Positions 48,436-58,452 of a stretch of 64,000 nt of DNA are shown piece after piece. The position numbers and the translations under genes were made by a program. Numbering within the stretch: the stretch's first letter is position 1; every line of letters starts with the position of its first letter. The DNA is taken from positions 558,001 to 622,000 of the forward strand of contig MU271153.1 in NCBI GenBank assembly GCA_021432605.1, read 5' to 3'. A model generated the notes under the pieces. The model was not told the origin of the DNA. It ran no database searches and was given only the letters and a program-made list of their open reading frames with translations. The DNA comes from Coniochaeta sp. PMI_546 (lineage: Eukaryota; Ascomycota; Sordariomycetes; Coniochaetales; Coniochaetaceae).

Positions 48436-51343
48436 CTCAGAAGGAGCAAGAAGACATCGATTATCGGGGAATACAGAATACGAGAATTGGTCGTGTCGCG
48501 CGACTTGTTGCATGGACAGCAACAGAGGGAACTTAACGCTGGTCGAGGACATCGAGGTCTCTCTTCAAGTGCTGAGCACGACTCACGTATCACCCCAGCC
48601 ACAACATCAACGCACATCGCCTACTCGCCAGGTGTCATCGACGGCAAGCCTCGCACTGACGCCTATTACCAGTATTGGGCTCCCATGTCACGCGCAGCAA
48701 CTAACCGTTGACTATTGTTGCCTGATATTGGACACCGCAGCGATCTTCATTGCTCTTCCAACACACTGCACCGTATATACCCTCGTCACAGCATCTTGCT
48801 GAATGGTCTTATTGGCGCCCGACGAAATCTGTGCAACGAGATACTTCCTTTTGGGTTTGGGATATCAGCAAACTTACTATGACCTCAAGGCACCAGGAGT
48901 GACCTTGTAAGGACCTCGAAGGACGTTTCCGCAATAGGTGGAAAGAACATGCTCGGACTTGACTGGGTTGTACCAGCTTATATCCTTGTTTGAGACTCGG
49001 TGCGCAGGCTTTAGGCGACATTAGAAGGAAGAATTCGACCCGCAATTTTAGAGCGTCGTCAATATTGATCGTATATGAAGCTATTCACAAACATCAAAGG
49101 AATGTAGAGGCTGGACCTGCAACCGGGCTGCCACTCATCTCCCTGGATGCCGGTGCTTGGGGCAAACTCTTCTTGTCGCGAGAGACCGTTTCATCATCCC
49201 GGGCAAGAAGTGGCTGATTGATGCGTATCAGGGCGGTTCAATTCTTCCTGCTAGTAACGTTGGAAGAAGGGCTGCTGGCACTTGGCAGATCTTTTTTTCA
49301 TCTCGGGAATGTTCTTTCGCTTTGTCTGACCGAAACCTACCTACCGGCCGGCACCCAGGGCTAACAAGGCAGAAATGTTGATGACCATAGTGTGGATCAC
49401 GCGGGACATGGCACCTGCGGTATGTAGCTCTGGTACAGGAGATCTCCCTAACTCCCTTACACACTGCCGATAGCATACCTCACTGTAGATAAATAACTAG
49501 GGGACACATCGTGGTGGTGAGCACGAACCCTTCTTACAAACTTGTTAGGTATGCTCAGGGCATCGTTGCTATTTTCGCCCAAATATAGGGACATCCCGGG
49601 CTAGTGACTTGATATTTGAAGGTTACTTATTACTATGCAGGCCAATGGAAATGTGATAAGAGACTTGGTGTTTGTTCTTGCTGCTGTGCCACTCGGTAGT
49701 CTACTGTGCTGGATGGGTGTTAATATGGGTATAGTGCTAGACCCAAGGTACCATCCATCATGTGATCATTTTTGCGAAGTTATCTAATGGTAGGTTGCAT
49801 GACAGCTGGGCTGAAGCTTGAGGCTTGCCAACCAGCAGAGGAATCTGCCATAACTAGGAAATCCTTGCTTCCTTTTTGAGTTCATGAAGTCTATCACCTT
49901 TCTTTGTGTCGCAATGTCGGAGCTCTCTTTCAAAGAAAAAGTCACATGGCTCCTTTGGTCAGCAGGACATTCTTCGTCACGCTTACCTTGTTGAGGAACC
50001 AGGTTTTGCATCTTTTGTAGACGCCACGGCGTATAAACAGCTTTTCTGAGGGTTTCCGACATTCTGCCTTCATCGGAGTAAGCGACGTGATACCCTTGCT
50101 CAGCCCACGGCCAAACTCAAGGCCAATAAGGCAGTGTTGGCGTCGAAAGACCGAAGTAGAAGCGATCTTGGTAGTTGACACCACTAGCGTACGGCATATG
50201 CATGATACAGAACGAGCCTTCGCTCAGTAAGTGATGTTGAGCAAGAGGCCCAAATGCATGCGAAATCGCGCATTAGTGGTCTCGCGGCACTATACATCCG
50301 CGACTCATAGATCAAACACCTTCCGCCAAGGCCGCATCGAGGGTCCAGCCAGTCTCTACTCCCATTTAGCGAACAAATGACATCCACTCCTAGGCTTCCC
50401 TCACAGCCATGTACAGGTACCTTGAGACGTAAGAGATAGGAAAGATGCCCTGGCGCCGGTCGTACCCGTCAGCATACGAGTAAGCACTAACCCGGTTGAA
50501 GCTTACGGCTGAAGCATCCCTGCCACCCATTGTGGTCCATGATCACCCTCCAGGACGAAGCCAATTCGTCGTTGAAGACGTCAAGTCGCCGTCATTGTGA
50601 GTGGCCGGCAAAAATGGGTTCAACTCGGCCCCGGGACATAGAGGTTGGGCACTGGTAATTGAGGCTGACTTCGGCCGAAAGAACTGTCGTGCTGATTGTT
50701 GGTCATCAATTTCGCATCCTGGATGACATAAGATGGATACGGTACCCTCCAGAGGCTGCGAATGTCAATGATAGCTATCGTTATACAAGGTCGCAGACTT
50801 CGGTGTCACAGAGAGTTGAGACATCCAGTCCGTGTAACCTGCATTGATGACATGAACCTTGCCGAATGAGGATCGCGGTAAGAACACACAGGTCAGTGAC
50901 GTGTACGCCCGTAGTTACCAGGTGATCTGCCGCACATAAGCACAGTACAAGTCGTATCTCAAATTGTGGCAATGGAGGGGAACAGCTGACGGTCGACTCG
51001 ATCTAAGGTAAAACCAAGTGTCGAGCCTGCTCTTGCCTCACCGCTTCCGTAGAATATATACCAAGCGGTTTGTAACACATATCCATTGGTACCCTCAAGA
51101 GCTATGCAGACAAGAATAATCCAGTTTTGTCTTTCTCTCATAAGACGTCATGTATCTTCATCCGCTCTTCACAGCTACGCCCTAGACCTACGGCTAGATG
51201 ATAATCAGCTAGAATACACGGCCTAGGACATGGCATGAAGCAATAACGGGGTCCTCAAGCAGCAACATACATGATGGACCTAGTCAGGACGTTGTAGACT
51301 CGGTTGCTTGTGTCTCGTTGGCCAATCACATACACTGAGTGTG
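48436..51343. other. Spacer without recognised genes
   Basis: About 2.9 kb. Minus-strand frames at 49784-50387 are the longest but match nothing recognised and show no convincing splice plan. Confidence 0.4.
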
Positions 51344-52134
51344 TCATGGTAGTCCCTTGGGAACAGATGGGAAGAAACTCGGGTCTCGTAGTCTCTCCCG
51401 GTTTCGCTTGGCAATTTCAGCCTGTCTCTTCTTATCCACTCGTTGCTGGTAGAACATCCTACTCGCATTAACGTCATGATAAATGCCATCTCTTACAGCA
51501 GCCCTAGCGGGCGACGGGGTGAGACAATACCTTTTCAGCTCAAAGACCCGAGGTTCTTCCTCCGGCTCTGGAGATTTGGCATCGGGTTTTGCCTGAAATG
51601 GCCAAGTTAGCAGCCACTTAAGTATATCAATCGCTCCGATAGACATATCAAGTCAAGGTTACCAACTGACCTCAGTTGCAGCTTTCTCGTCAGTCTTCTT
51701 ATCTTCATCTGTCTTGGAGTCCTTCTCCTTCCCTTTGTCATCGGACTTGCTCGCATCTTTCTTCTCTTTCTCTTTCTTCTTGCGTTGCTTTTCTTCGTAC
51801 TCCTGTTTCACTCTTGCTACTTCCTCTTCCAGCTGCTTTTTCCTTTTAGCCTCGAGCGCCGCCTGATCAATGACCGGCGTACAGAACCCGGTGTCCTTTA
51901 GATGGCTTGGACAGACATAGAAGAAATCCTGGGGAAATGGATGTGAGCAAATTGTTTGAGAGGTGAAAGAGGTGAATGACGACTAGAGGCCGATATCAGG
52001 GATGGCATATTTGACGCACTGACCTTGTTGTCGGGAGTGATAAGCACACTTGTGCTCAGCTTGAAACAGATCTCACATGCTCTCGCGCTGGTTTCCGCCA
52101 CCCTTCGATGCGTGTAGTTGTTGGGAAAAGCCAT
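51344..52134 (-). CDS. VFA1: Vps4-associated protein 1 (Vfa1)
   Basis: Exons 52134-52024, 51928-51671, 51592-51531 and 51458-51344 give 181 residues. Vfa1 binds the AAA ATPase Vps4 through its C-terminus and acts in ESCRT-linked endosomal sorting. The N-terminus (YTHRRVAETSARACEICFKL, then TSVLITPDNK and DFFYVCPSHLKDTGFC) is the conserved Cys-containing domain with two CxxC-like pairs that may bind zinc. A highly charged Lys/Glu coiled coil follows. The C-terminus (MFYQQRVDKKRQAEIAKRNR, ending SFFPSVPKGLP) is the Vps4-binding part. The third intron is 72 nt, in frame and stop-free; if it is retained the protein has 205 residues. I favour splicing, because homologues as I recall them run directly into FYQQR. 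Confidence 0.87.
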
Positions 52135-53235
52135 CTGGACTAAGCTGGGCTTGATGAGGTGCGGGTATAGCGCATGTCAATGGTCAGCAGGGATTGTGCC
52201 ATGGAGTGAAGTTGGGCGTCGAAATAGGCATGCGGGGCCTCGAGATTTAAGGGACAGTGTGGCGTGTTCAATCTCCACTCGCTCCCACTATTCTCAGCTG
52301 TCAAACTTGACCTCACACAAATCCATTTTCGGATCTGGAGCTGAGCTATCGCCGCCTTAAAGCTGAGTACCACACTCCTCACCGAAGTTGGCCAAAACCT
52401 GTACAATGGCCCTGTTCTGTGCCCCGGCTAAACTTTCACTTTGCAGACGTCAAGTACAGTAGAGACCGACATCAGGGTCCAAGTTTTGAATACCGTCCTC
52501 CGCCAGCCAGAAACCGCTGCACTAGGCATGTGGAGCCAAAAGCGTAAAGGCCTGCCTGCCCCCCTTTGAGCACCGACCTCCTCAATATGTCAACGCCAGG
52601 CCATCTATCGAAGACATCGGGTCAAATGCCGGGCCATGTCTGTCCTCGCTGCGTTTGCCAACAGAGGGTCTTCGTAGAAGGATGAATATGGCGGGTCCTA
52701 ATGCTTGGTAAGTACATAGGTGGCAAAGGGGGAAATCCGCTGGAACAACACAACTTCCAACACATTCATCTCGAACTACTCGACGAAGCACCACTACAAC
52801 TATTTCCACAATTCTGGAGCTCTCGCGCATCTCTTTGCAATCAATCCATGGTATAGGTAAGGACTACATTACAGTGGTTCAAATCAATGACTTTGTTAGG
52901 CAATGACCAATTCAAAGAACGTCCCTGCTGATGCGTAATCTGCTGACTGCCACCCAAAACCGTAGCTTGTCTTTGCGAAAAGAAAAAACCCTTCCGGAGA
53001 CGGCCCATTGATCAGTCTGGCGGGCCTCCGGAACTCACGTGCCATTCCTCCGGCCACAGCCCCCAAAATGCTCCATCGTCTCATCTCGAATGGCCAGAAC
53101 GTGTCGAGTTGCGACATTAGAGTGGCAAATGTCTAGAATTGCTGTGCCGATCCGAACGTGAAGAATTCCGACAGAAAAGCTGATGTCGCTCTTGTCAAGC
53201 TTATGGGACCTTGCTGACGGACTGATGATGAAGCA
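52135..53235. other. Spacer upstream of Vfa1
   Basis: About 1.1 kb with the Vfa1 promoter and the 3' flank of the next minus-strand gene. No other gene recognised. Confidence 0.4.
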
Positions 53236-55421
53236 TTAACCCGAGGGTGTTCGTTCGTGACTCGAAAGCTGATATGGAGGAATATATCGTCGTGGTAAAC
53301 GCTTGATGTCCGCGATGCTTTTGCCGTCGAGAACCCGGTCCACAAAAGCATTTGCTCTGAAAACAGCGGATTCAGGGTCTCGATGGAGGAATATGTCGAA
53401 AGACGTGCCATCTTTGCAAACCCCAATAGACCTTATAGCTAGACGACAGGCCGGATCGATATCCAGAGCTTGAGTCGCATACACTTTTGGGTGCCTCGTA
53501 CCTGGAGCTGAGAATTCGGGACGAATTGTAAGGTGCTTGTCTCCAAAGTCCATTCCGCGGGGGAAATAGAGTAGAAGAAAGCAAAGATCCACAAGAGGCC
53601 CTCCAGCATGGGGTTTAGTAGGTGCCCGGACTTGGTATCCTTCCAAGCGGTGCTTAGATTCCCACTGGGACTTTGCAACGTGGCCGGGTTCCCATGTGAA
53701 CCTCTTTGAGCCCATCATTAGATCACTTCCTCTCATTCCAAGAGAAGCTGGATCACTTCCACTCTTTTCAAGAGAAGCGTGAACTAGTTTATGTTCAATC
53801 TTAGTTCACCGGCTGCGATGTTATGCGTTGCTTGATCATTTCAAGAGTAGTTCAAGACCTCAGTATGTGCTTACCTGAGATTTCATCCTCATCGCTGTTC
53901 CAAAAATGCTCAACTCCAAGCTCCTGTTATTTTTGTTATTGGTGACCTTTACAGTTTGGAAAGGCTAAGACTCACCCTGTCGCCACCCGTCTCCTCGGTG
54001 CCATTCAATTCGCCATACACCGGCACATCATAGTCCAAGTCCAAGAGCTCGGTCTCAAAGAATGCACCACTCCTGCTTCCGACCTCTTTCGCCAAGGCTT
54101 CGACCGGCCGAAGTTGATCGTTTTCGAAGGGCACATGATGGTCTCTGGTAGGACTTGTCCTGTGGGAAGACCCTAGAGCCAAGCCTTTCTGTCGATGTCG
54201 AGATTCTCCGCTGTCCAAGCCGGGCCTCCGCGTGCTTCGTCTTGCGCCTGCCGTAATATCTGAGCCAAGTTACTGCTGCTTTCAAAAACTCCCCGGCGAA
54301 TCCCCTCGGTTTTCGTAACACAAGCCGCAAACTTGACAATCTCATCGACTCGAGTGCAACAGCCCACGGTACCTTCAAGTTGTTGACAGGTAGCTCTGGA
54401 CAAATGATGTAGAGCCGTGGGGAACTCGCCGACGTTTCGACGAACATCTGATACGTGAATTTGCGGATGTGCAGTTGGAGTTGCTGGTACATCCCGAGTC
54501 CCGAAAGAACAATATCCGTGGCATAAGGACCATAGAGGAATATGACCCGGAGGGAGCTCATCTGTATCAGCTGCCGGTTGAAGCCAATGAGCATTTGTCT
54601 CCCCTCGCTGCTGGCAGTTTGAACGTCCCCAACAGTCAATCCTGAATATTGTCGCAGGTGGCATGTCCATACCAGAGAATTCTCCTCCGTGAAGCCTTGC
54701 TCCACAAAACCCGAAGGAAGTCGAATCGGATTCTGGACTGCAGGTTCCGCGATGTCGCTGCGTATCACGCCGTAGCTCAGGACGAATCCAACTCGAGATG
54801 CCAACGAGGAACCAAAGGGCCGGGTGAATTTGGCATGCTTTCTGGTCGCGACCGCCCATTGTCTCTCGAAGCTCTCGAAATTATCTTCTATCGATGAGTG
54901 GGTGCCTTCCGAAACTGCGTCTGACGCTGCAAGACCGTCGATTCGCATTATGGCAGCGTCGAATAGCGACCCAAGCTCTGGCTTCGGGATCCGGAAATTG
55001 TGCGACCTGGATAACGAAATAAGTCCGCCCAGATTCCCCTATACGAAGCGACTGAAGGAGTGGAGGCATCACGTTGAGCCCCAGATTTGCATACTCGGTT
55101 CCTGCCGGTGCCGGTCCAAAGAATTGTTCGAGGATAGCCGCCGACAATGTCTGGAATGGCCTGCAGAATACCATCTCGAGCACATTTTGGAAATGGTTTC
55201 GTGTCTGGGTCAGGGCCGGTCATTGTGGCGTCGGTTGATTCCAAGGACCAAAGACGAATGATGCGGGCTCTGCGACAGCCGCCTCCACACGACAGCATGT
55301 AGTAGTGGAGTGTTTCTTGGGAGCCCGCAAGAATCTGGGATATGTGATACGGGACCCAAACATCAAAAGTGTCCAACTTTTTGGTTAGCTCGCTCGCCGC
55401 TTTTGGGGGCCGTATTCCCAC
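53236..55421 (-). CDS. Uncharacterised gene, exon structure unresolved, possibly decayed
   Basis: Several protein-like blocks lie in order on the minus strand but in changing frames. From the 5' end: TLHYYMLSCGGGCRRAR; ILEQFFGPAPAGTEYANLGL; a long block of about 230 residues with SFERQWAVATRKHAKF, VFLYGPYATDIVL-like and LYIICPELPVNNLKVPWAV; then FFETELLDLDYDVPVYGELN ending at a GTGAGT donor (53976|53975); and a last block KRFTWEPGHVAKSQWESKHR to SIADIKRLPRRYIP, stop at 53236. Only one donor is convincing; other frame changes occur within too few bases for an intron. It may be a real multi-exon gene with errors or a gene in decay. I recognise no domain. The start is not fixed: the upstream ATG near 55427 is in another frame. 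Confidence 0.4.
53722..53781. repeat. Imperfect tandem duplication of about 30 bp
   Basis: Two copies of a unit beginning GATCACTTCC and ending AAGAGAAGC, probably inside the intron before the last exon of the uncharacterised gene. Confidence 0.6.
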
Positions 55422-55680
55422 CGGCTCATTCTCGACTCCGCCTTACCTCTGCCCTCATCAGCCTTAATCAGCCTACATCATCCTTGGTGCTTACTAGTTA
55501 GCTAAGCAGTTAAACTTGCTCGTACTTGCGATATCGGTACTAGCTAAAGAATAGGCTAGTAGTAGGGGATAAATACAGAGCCCAAACCAGCTCGCACTGC
55601 TCGAATCGCTCCAATCTGATAGAATACGCGAGTAGATAGAAAAGAGTATAAGAAATTCATACAAAGCCTAAAAAAAAATA

Positions 55681-55779
55681 CGATAGCAACAGGATTCGAA
55701 CCTGTGCGGCCGAAGCCATTAGCTTTCCGAAGCCATTAGCGGTTCGAGGCTAACCCATTAACCACTCTGGCATGCTACC
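55681..55779 (-). tRNA. tRNA-Ser(CGA) with 18-nt intron, copy 1
   Basis: Reads UCG codons. The minus strand folds into a type II tRNA: acceptor GGTAGCA/TGCTATC, D-arm from CCAGAGTGG, anticodon stem TTAGC/GCTAA, loop CTCGAAA after splicing, variable arm hairpin GGC-TTCG-GCC, T-arm ACAGG/CCTGT with loop TTCGAAT, discriminator G. The intron sits at the canonical site, one base 3' of the anticodon: CCGCTAATGGCTTCGGAA. Intron TTCG can pair with the anticodon CGAA, as in normal pre-tRNAs. A run of nine Ts follows, a Pol III terminator. The intron contains a 14-nt copy of the adjacent exon (GCTAATGGCTTCGG). Confidence 0.85.
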
Positions 55780-55922
55780 TTTCTTAATCAAGGGACCGGC
55801 GCCTAAAGCTAAACTACAGATGTAGGTGCACACAAATTACCGGTCATGTGATCTGATAGAATGTGCGAGTAGATAGAAAAGAGTATAAGAAATAAATATA
55901 TAGCTTAAAAAAAAAAAGAAGA

Positions 55923-56021
55923 CGATAGCAACAGGATTCGAACCTGTGCGGCCGAAGCCATTAGCTTTCCGAAGCCATTAACGGTTCGAGGCTAACCCAT
56001 TAACCACTCTGGCATGCTACC
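55923..56021 (-). tRNA. tRNA-Ser(CGA) with 18-nt intron, copy 2
   Basis: The mature sequence is identical to copy 1 as far as I can align it, and it is followed by a T-run terminator. The only difference inside the gene is one C-to-T change in the intron (CCGTTAATGG). That leaves the 14-nt exon copy imperfect by one base and fits selection on the mature tRNA but not on the intron. Confidence 0.85.
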
Positions 56022-56576
56022 TTGCTTGATTGAGAGACCCTAGCCTAAAGTTAAACTACATATGTCGTAACAAAACGTAATCAACCATACATTAGATGGC
56101 CGTGCGCCCTAAGCTTTTCCCGCCACCGCACCCAGGCCCTATTATGTGGTACAGTAGGTCCGCGTCAAACAGCAAAATAATAGCGGGCCTTGACGCCAGC
56201 TGACAGCCCCTTCTGATGTAGTCTTAGATTCTCAGCTACTTACCATAGGCGTTTCGCGGTTTTGCCATGTATCTTTCTACCCCACCTAAGCCACCCCCCC
56301 GCTCTAACCAATGAAAACACACACACAAAACCGCTACTTACTGGTCTGAGTCCAATTTGCATATCTCGGACAGGTTTCTCACCAGCTTCTCACTAGGTAT
56401 TCAATAGTCGTTACTTAAAACCAGTTGTTTTGAACTTAACTTTGCCAATTGGTTTAAACCAGTATTACACTTACCTTATACTTACCTTATACGTAGTATT
56501 GCACCTGCCTCGCGCGTAGTATTACACCCAGTCTCGCGCCTGCCTTGCTCGCAGTATTGCACCTGTCACTCTAGTC
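56022..56576. other. AT-rich spacer
   Basis: Upstream flank of tRNA-Ser copy 2, a pyrimidine/CA-rich patch near 56.28-56.33 kb and the degenerate tandem repeat listed separately. No gene. Confidence 0.4.
56462..56575. repeat. Degenerate tandem repeat (GTAGTATTGCACCTGCC-type units)
   Basis: Three to four diverged units built from GTAGTATT(G/A)CACC followed by TGCCT and CGCGC, just upstream of the zinc-knuckle reading frame. Unit length is about 30 bp. Confidence 0.6.
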
Positions 56577-56622
56577 ATGTTGTATAACCCGGACGGACCG
56601 ACTTGTTACTCTTGCGGGAGAG

Positions 56623-57417
56623 TTGGCTTCACTAAAGAGATGTGTAACATGCGGACGGTGCGCCTTCTGCAAGAAGAAAGGCCACGACAAGTTCAGCTGC
56701 CCATCAGCGCCTCCCTGCCCATTTTGTCAAAAGAAGTCATCCATCACGAAGGTGTATTTCCAAGCCATCCGTTGGACATTTGGGTGCACATCAGCCAATG
56801 CGACCGCAGATCCATTCCACTCTAATCAAGTCGAAGCATGGGCGGCACAGTAGCGAAACAGGAGAAAAACCGAACAAGCGCACCTTTCGCCGGTGGGCCA
56901 GCCTCAACGTTTCCGCCATGTCTCCCGCCACCCTGGACGGGTCTCCCCAGCGCGATGATAAAGTCACATTTGTAGGCGAAATGAGGGTAGGTAACTGTCA
57001 TTGCGTGTGATTTTGACACTGATGTTTGGGCTTGCAATTCTAGGATGGAGCGCCCATTACGCTTGAGATCCTGTTCCCCGACCTTCAGGAGATTATTACC
57101 TACCTCGTGACTGGATTGGGAGAACAAAGATACCCAGGTCTCGAGATCGTTGACTATCCAACCTGGATCGAGAATGCCGGTGGTGTGACTAGTGTTGTAG
57201 CGACGTTACTAGCCGCTATCGATCATCGAGTGATGGCGCTTAGCAACCAGAAATTGTCGCCTAAGCTGTGAGTAGTACATTTCCGATACGCATGGCTCAG
57301 CTGACCTTTGGTCATAGTCTAGACGACATTTTCACGTCTCAATCGGAGGATCGAGAACCCTGGCCGGACTCGGCCGGATACGCTGACTATGTTACCGACT
57401 CGCGGGATAGCCTTTAG
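56623..57417 (+). CDS. Zinc-knuckle protein of unknown function (start exon unresolved)
   Basis: Four blocks join at good splice sites: up to 56751, 56810-56986, 57044-57267 and 57318-57417 (donors GTGTAT, GTAGGT, GTGAGT; acceptors CAG, TAG, TAG). The first has a CCHC zinc knuckle CAFCKKKGHDKFSC and a following CPFC pair; a related Cys pattern (CYSCGR) lies just upstream at 56.6 kb. The middle is basic and Ser-rich. The third block reads LEILFPDLQEIITYL and LEIVDYPTWIENAGG and looks like a folded domain; I cannot name it. No ATG starts the first block in frame. Zinc knuckles occur in RNA-binding host proteins and in mobile elements; the consistent introns favour a host-type gene. An open stretch after the stop contains LYVGQTSETRVRI, reminiscent of GIY-YIG nucleases. 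Confidence 0.45.
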
Positions 57418-58140
57418 TTGAGGTTATACGTTGGTCAGACAAGCGAGACACGGGTGCGGATCCCACAACTTTCGACACTGTACAGCCACCACAAAACGTT
57501 CAAGCAGGTCGCTCGCCTAAACCTAAGCCTCAACCAGACGTCGAATCTTCACGCTAGATGCGCTCTAGACTAGAACCATTGCACTGCTATGTACAAGGTG
57601 CCTAAAACATCTTTGACGACTATCATATAAACCAAGGGCAGCATGAAGCTGTTACACATCTTGCTTTTCGCTCATGCTACAAGATACATCTCATGAGATC
57701 AAGATGGCCCGGACTTGCTTGTTGGCTCACTCCAATAGGATACATTAGCTCTTAGCATCAAGTGATGAGAGCCTTAAAGACAGTGCTACGCGGCAGGAGC
57801 GCACGGTTATTAAGCCTGACAAACTACTCCATAAGATAATTGGAGCTATGTAGGCCGCCGAGCGCATAACCGGTCGATATGATATCTCTCTATCAAGCTC
57901 ACCCTCTCATGCAAATGGTGAGGGCGAGCTGCCCTCACCATTTGCATGTGAGTATCCGACGTCCTTTCTTCCCACAGTCTTCTGTTCGCTATTCACTCCT
58001 GTTCGGACCTTCCAGCTCTCAGGCGAACTACTCGGGCACACTCGGACTACAAATCCATGTAATTAACAAACCACCACCACCTATGACTTCCACATTTCTA
58101 GAGAGACTGTACACGTCGCTCACACATGTGCTCAACTAGC
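57418..58140. other. Spacer with hairpin
   Basis: Beyond the open GIY-YIG-like stretch and the 18-bp hairpin nothing was recognised; the open frame at 57879-58139 spans the hairpin and is not credible as a gene. Confidence 0.4.
57908..57948. repeat. Perfect 18-bp inverted repeat (hairpin)
   Basis: Arms 57908-57925 (CATGCAAATGGTGAGGGC) and 57931-57948 are exact reverse complements around the 5-nt loop GAGCT. Pairing resumes beyond the arms after one extra base (CTC/GAG). It sits in a gene-poor stretch downstream of the zinc-knuckle gene. Confidence 0.9.
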
Positions 58141-58163
58141 ACATGGGTTACTCTTAAAAAAAA

Positions 58164-58256
58164 AAGAGTGTGGTGCTAACTGGGAAGATTCGAACTCCCA
58201 CCTTGCATTACCGATTCTCCTATGTAGGGAGTATTAGTACGGCCTCAGTATAATCC
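58164..58256 (-). pseudogene. tRNA-derived relic A
   Basis: The minus strand has an intact T-arm (GGGAG, loop TTCGAAT, CTTCC), a 3' acceptor-like CAGTTAG, a CTCC/GGAG anticodon-like stem and a T-run downstream that could end Pol III transcription. The 5' acceptor half pairs only over the inner four bases and the D-arm is poor, so it is probably not a working tRNA. Confidence 0.5.
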
Positions 58257-58265
58257 CCCGGGTTG

Positions 58266-58297
58266 AAAAAAAAAAAAAAATAAAAAATCATAAAAAT
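58266..58297. repeat. Poly(A)-rich tract
   Basis: A run of about 15 A followed by A-rich sequence on the plus strand. On the minus strand it is a T-run downstream of tRNA-like relic B. Confidence 0.7.
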
Positions 58298-58319
58298 AAA
58301 CCCCCGAAAAACCCACATA

Positions 58320-58452
58320 GCACACACCCAGGCGGACTCGAACTCTGGCTTGACCAAGCGCACTTGACCCGAGCTGTGGACGGATTCTTGGCCTACTTAT
58401 TAAGCTCGCTGGTAGTCTACCGGTGAGCTATGGAGCCCGCCTGAATGTGTGC
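58320..58452 (-). pseudogene. tRNA-like sequence inside a 16-bp inverted repeat (relic B)
   Basis: Arms 58320-58335 and 58437-58452 are complementary at 14 of 16 positions (GCACAC..CAGGCGG) and enclose a tRNA-like core on the minus strand. The core has an A-box-like TAGCTCACCGGTAG, a CGAGC/GCTCG stem that could be an anticodon stem with a long intron-like insert, and a B-box-like GAGTTCGAGTCC. The T-arm stem does not pair and a normal 7-bp acceptor next to the A-box is missing. The inverted repeat would extend the helix far beyond a tRNA acceptor stem. Confidence 0.5.

Larger units (their letters stand above)
55614..56067. repeat. Tandem duplication carrying two tRNA-Ser genes
   Basis: Two units, about 55614-55825 and 55851-56067, begin with ATCTGATAGAAT and end with CTAAACTACA. 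They are roughly nine-tenths identical, including sequence outside the tRNA genes, so the duplication covered the whole locus. Differences are mostly in the flanks. Confidence 0.8.

Noticed and set aside
49784-50387. Possible minus-strand gene from three overlapping frames
   Set aside because: No splice plan connects them and no motif is recognised.
57879-58139. 86-residue open frame
   Set aside because: It spans the 18-bp hairpin and has no motif or supporting splice site.
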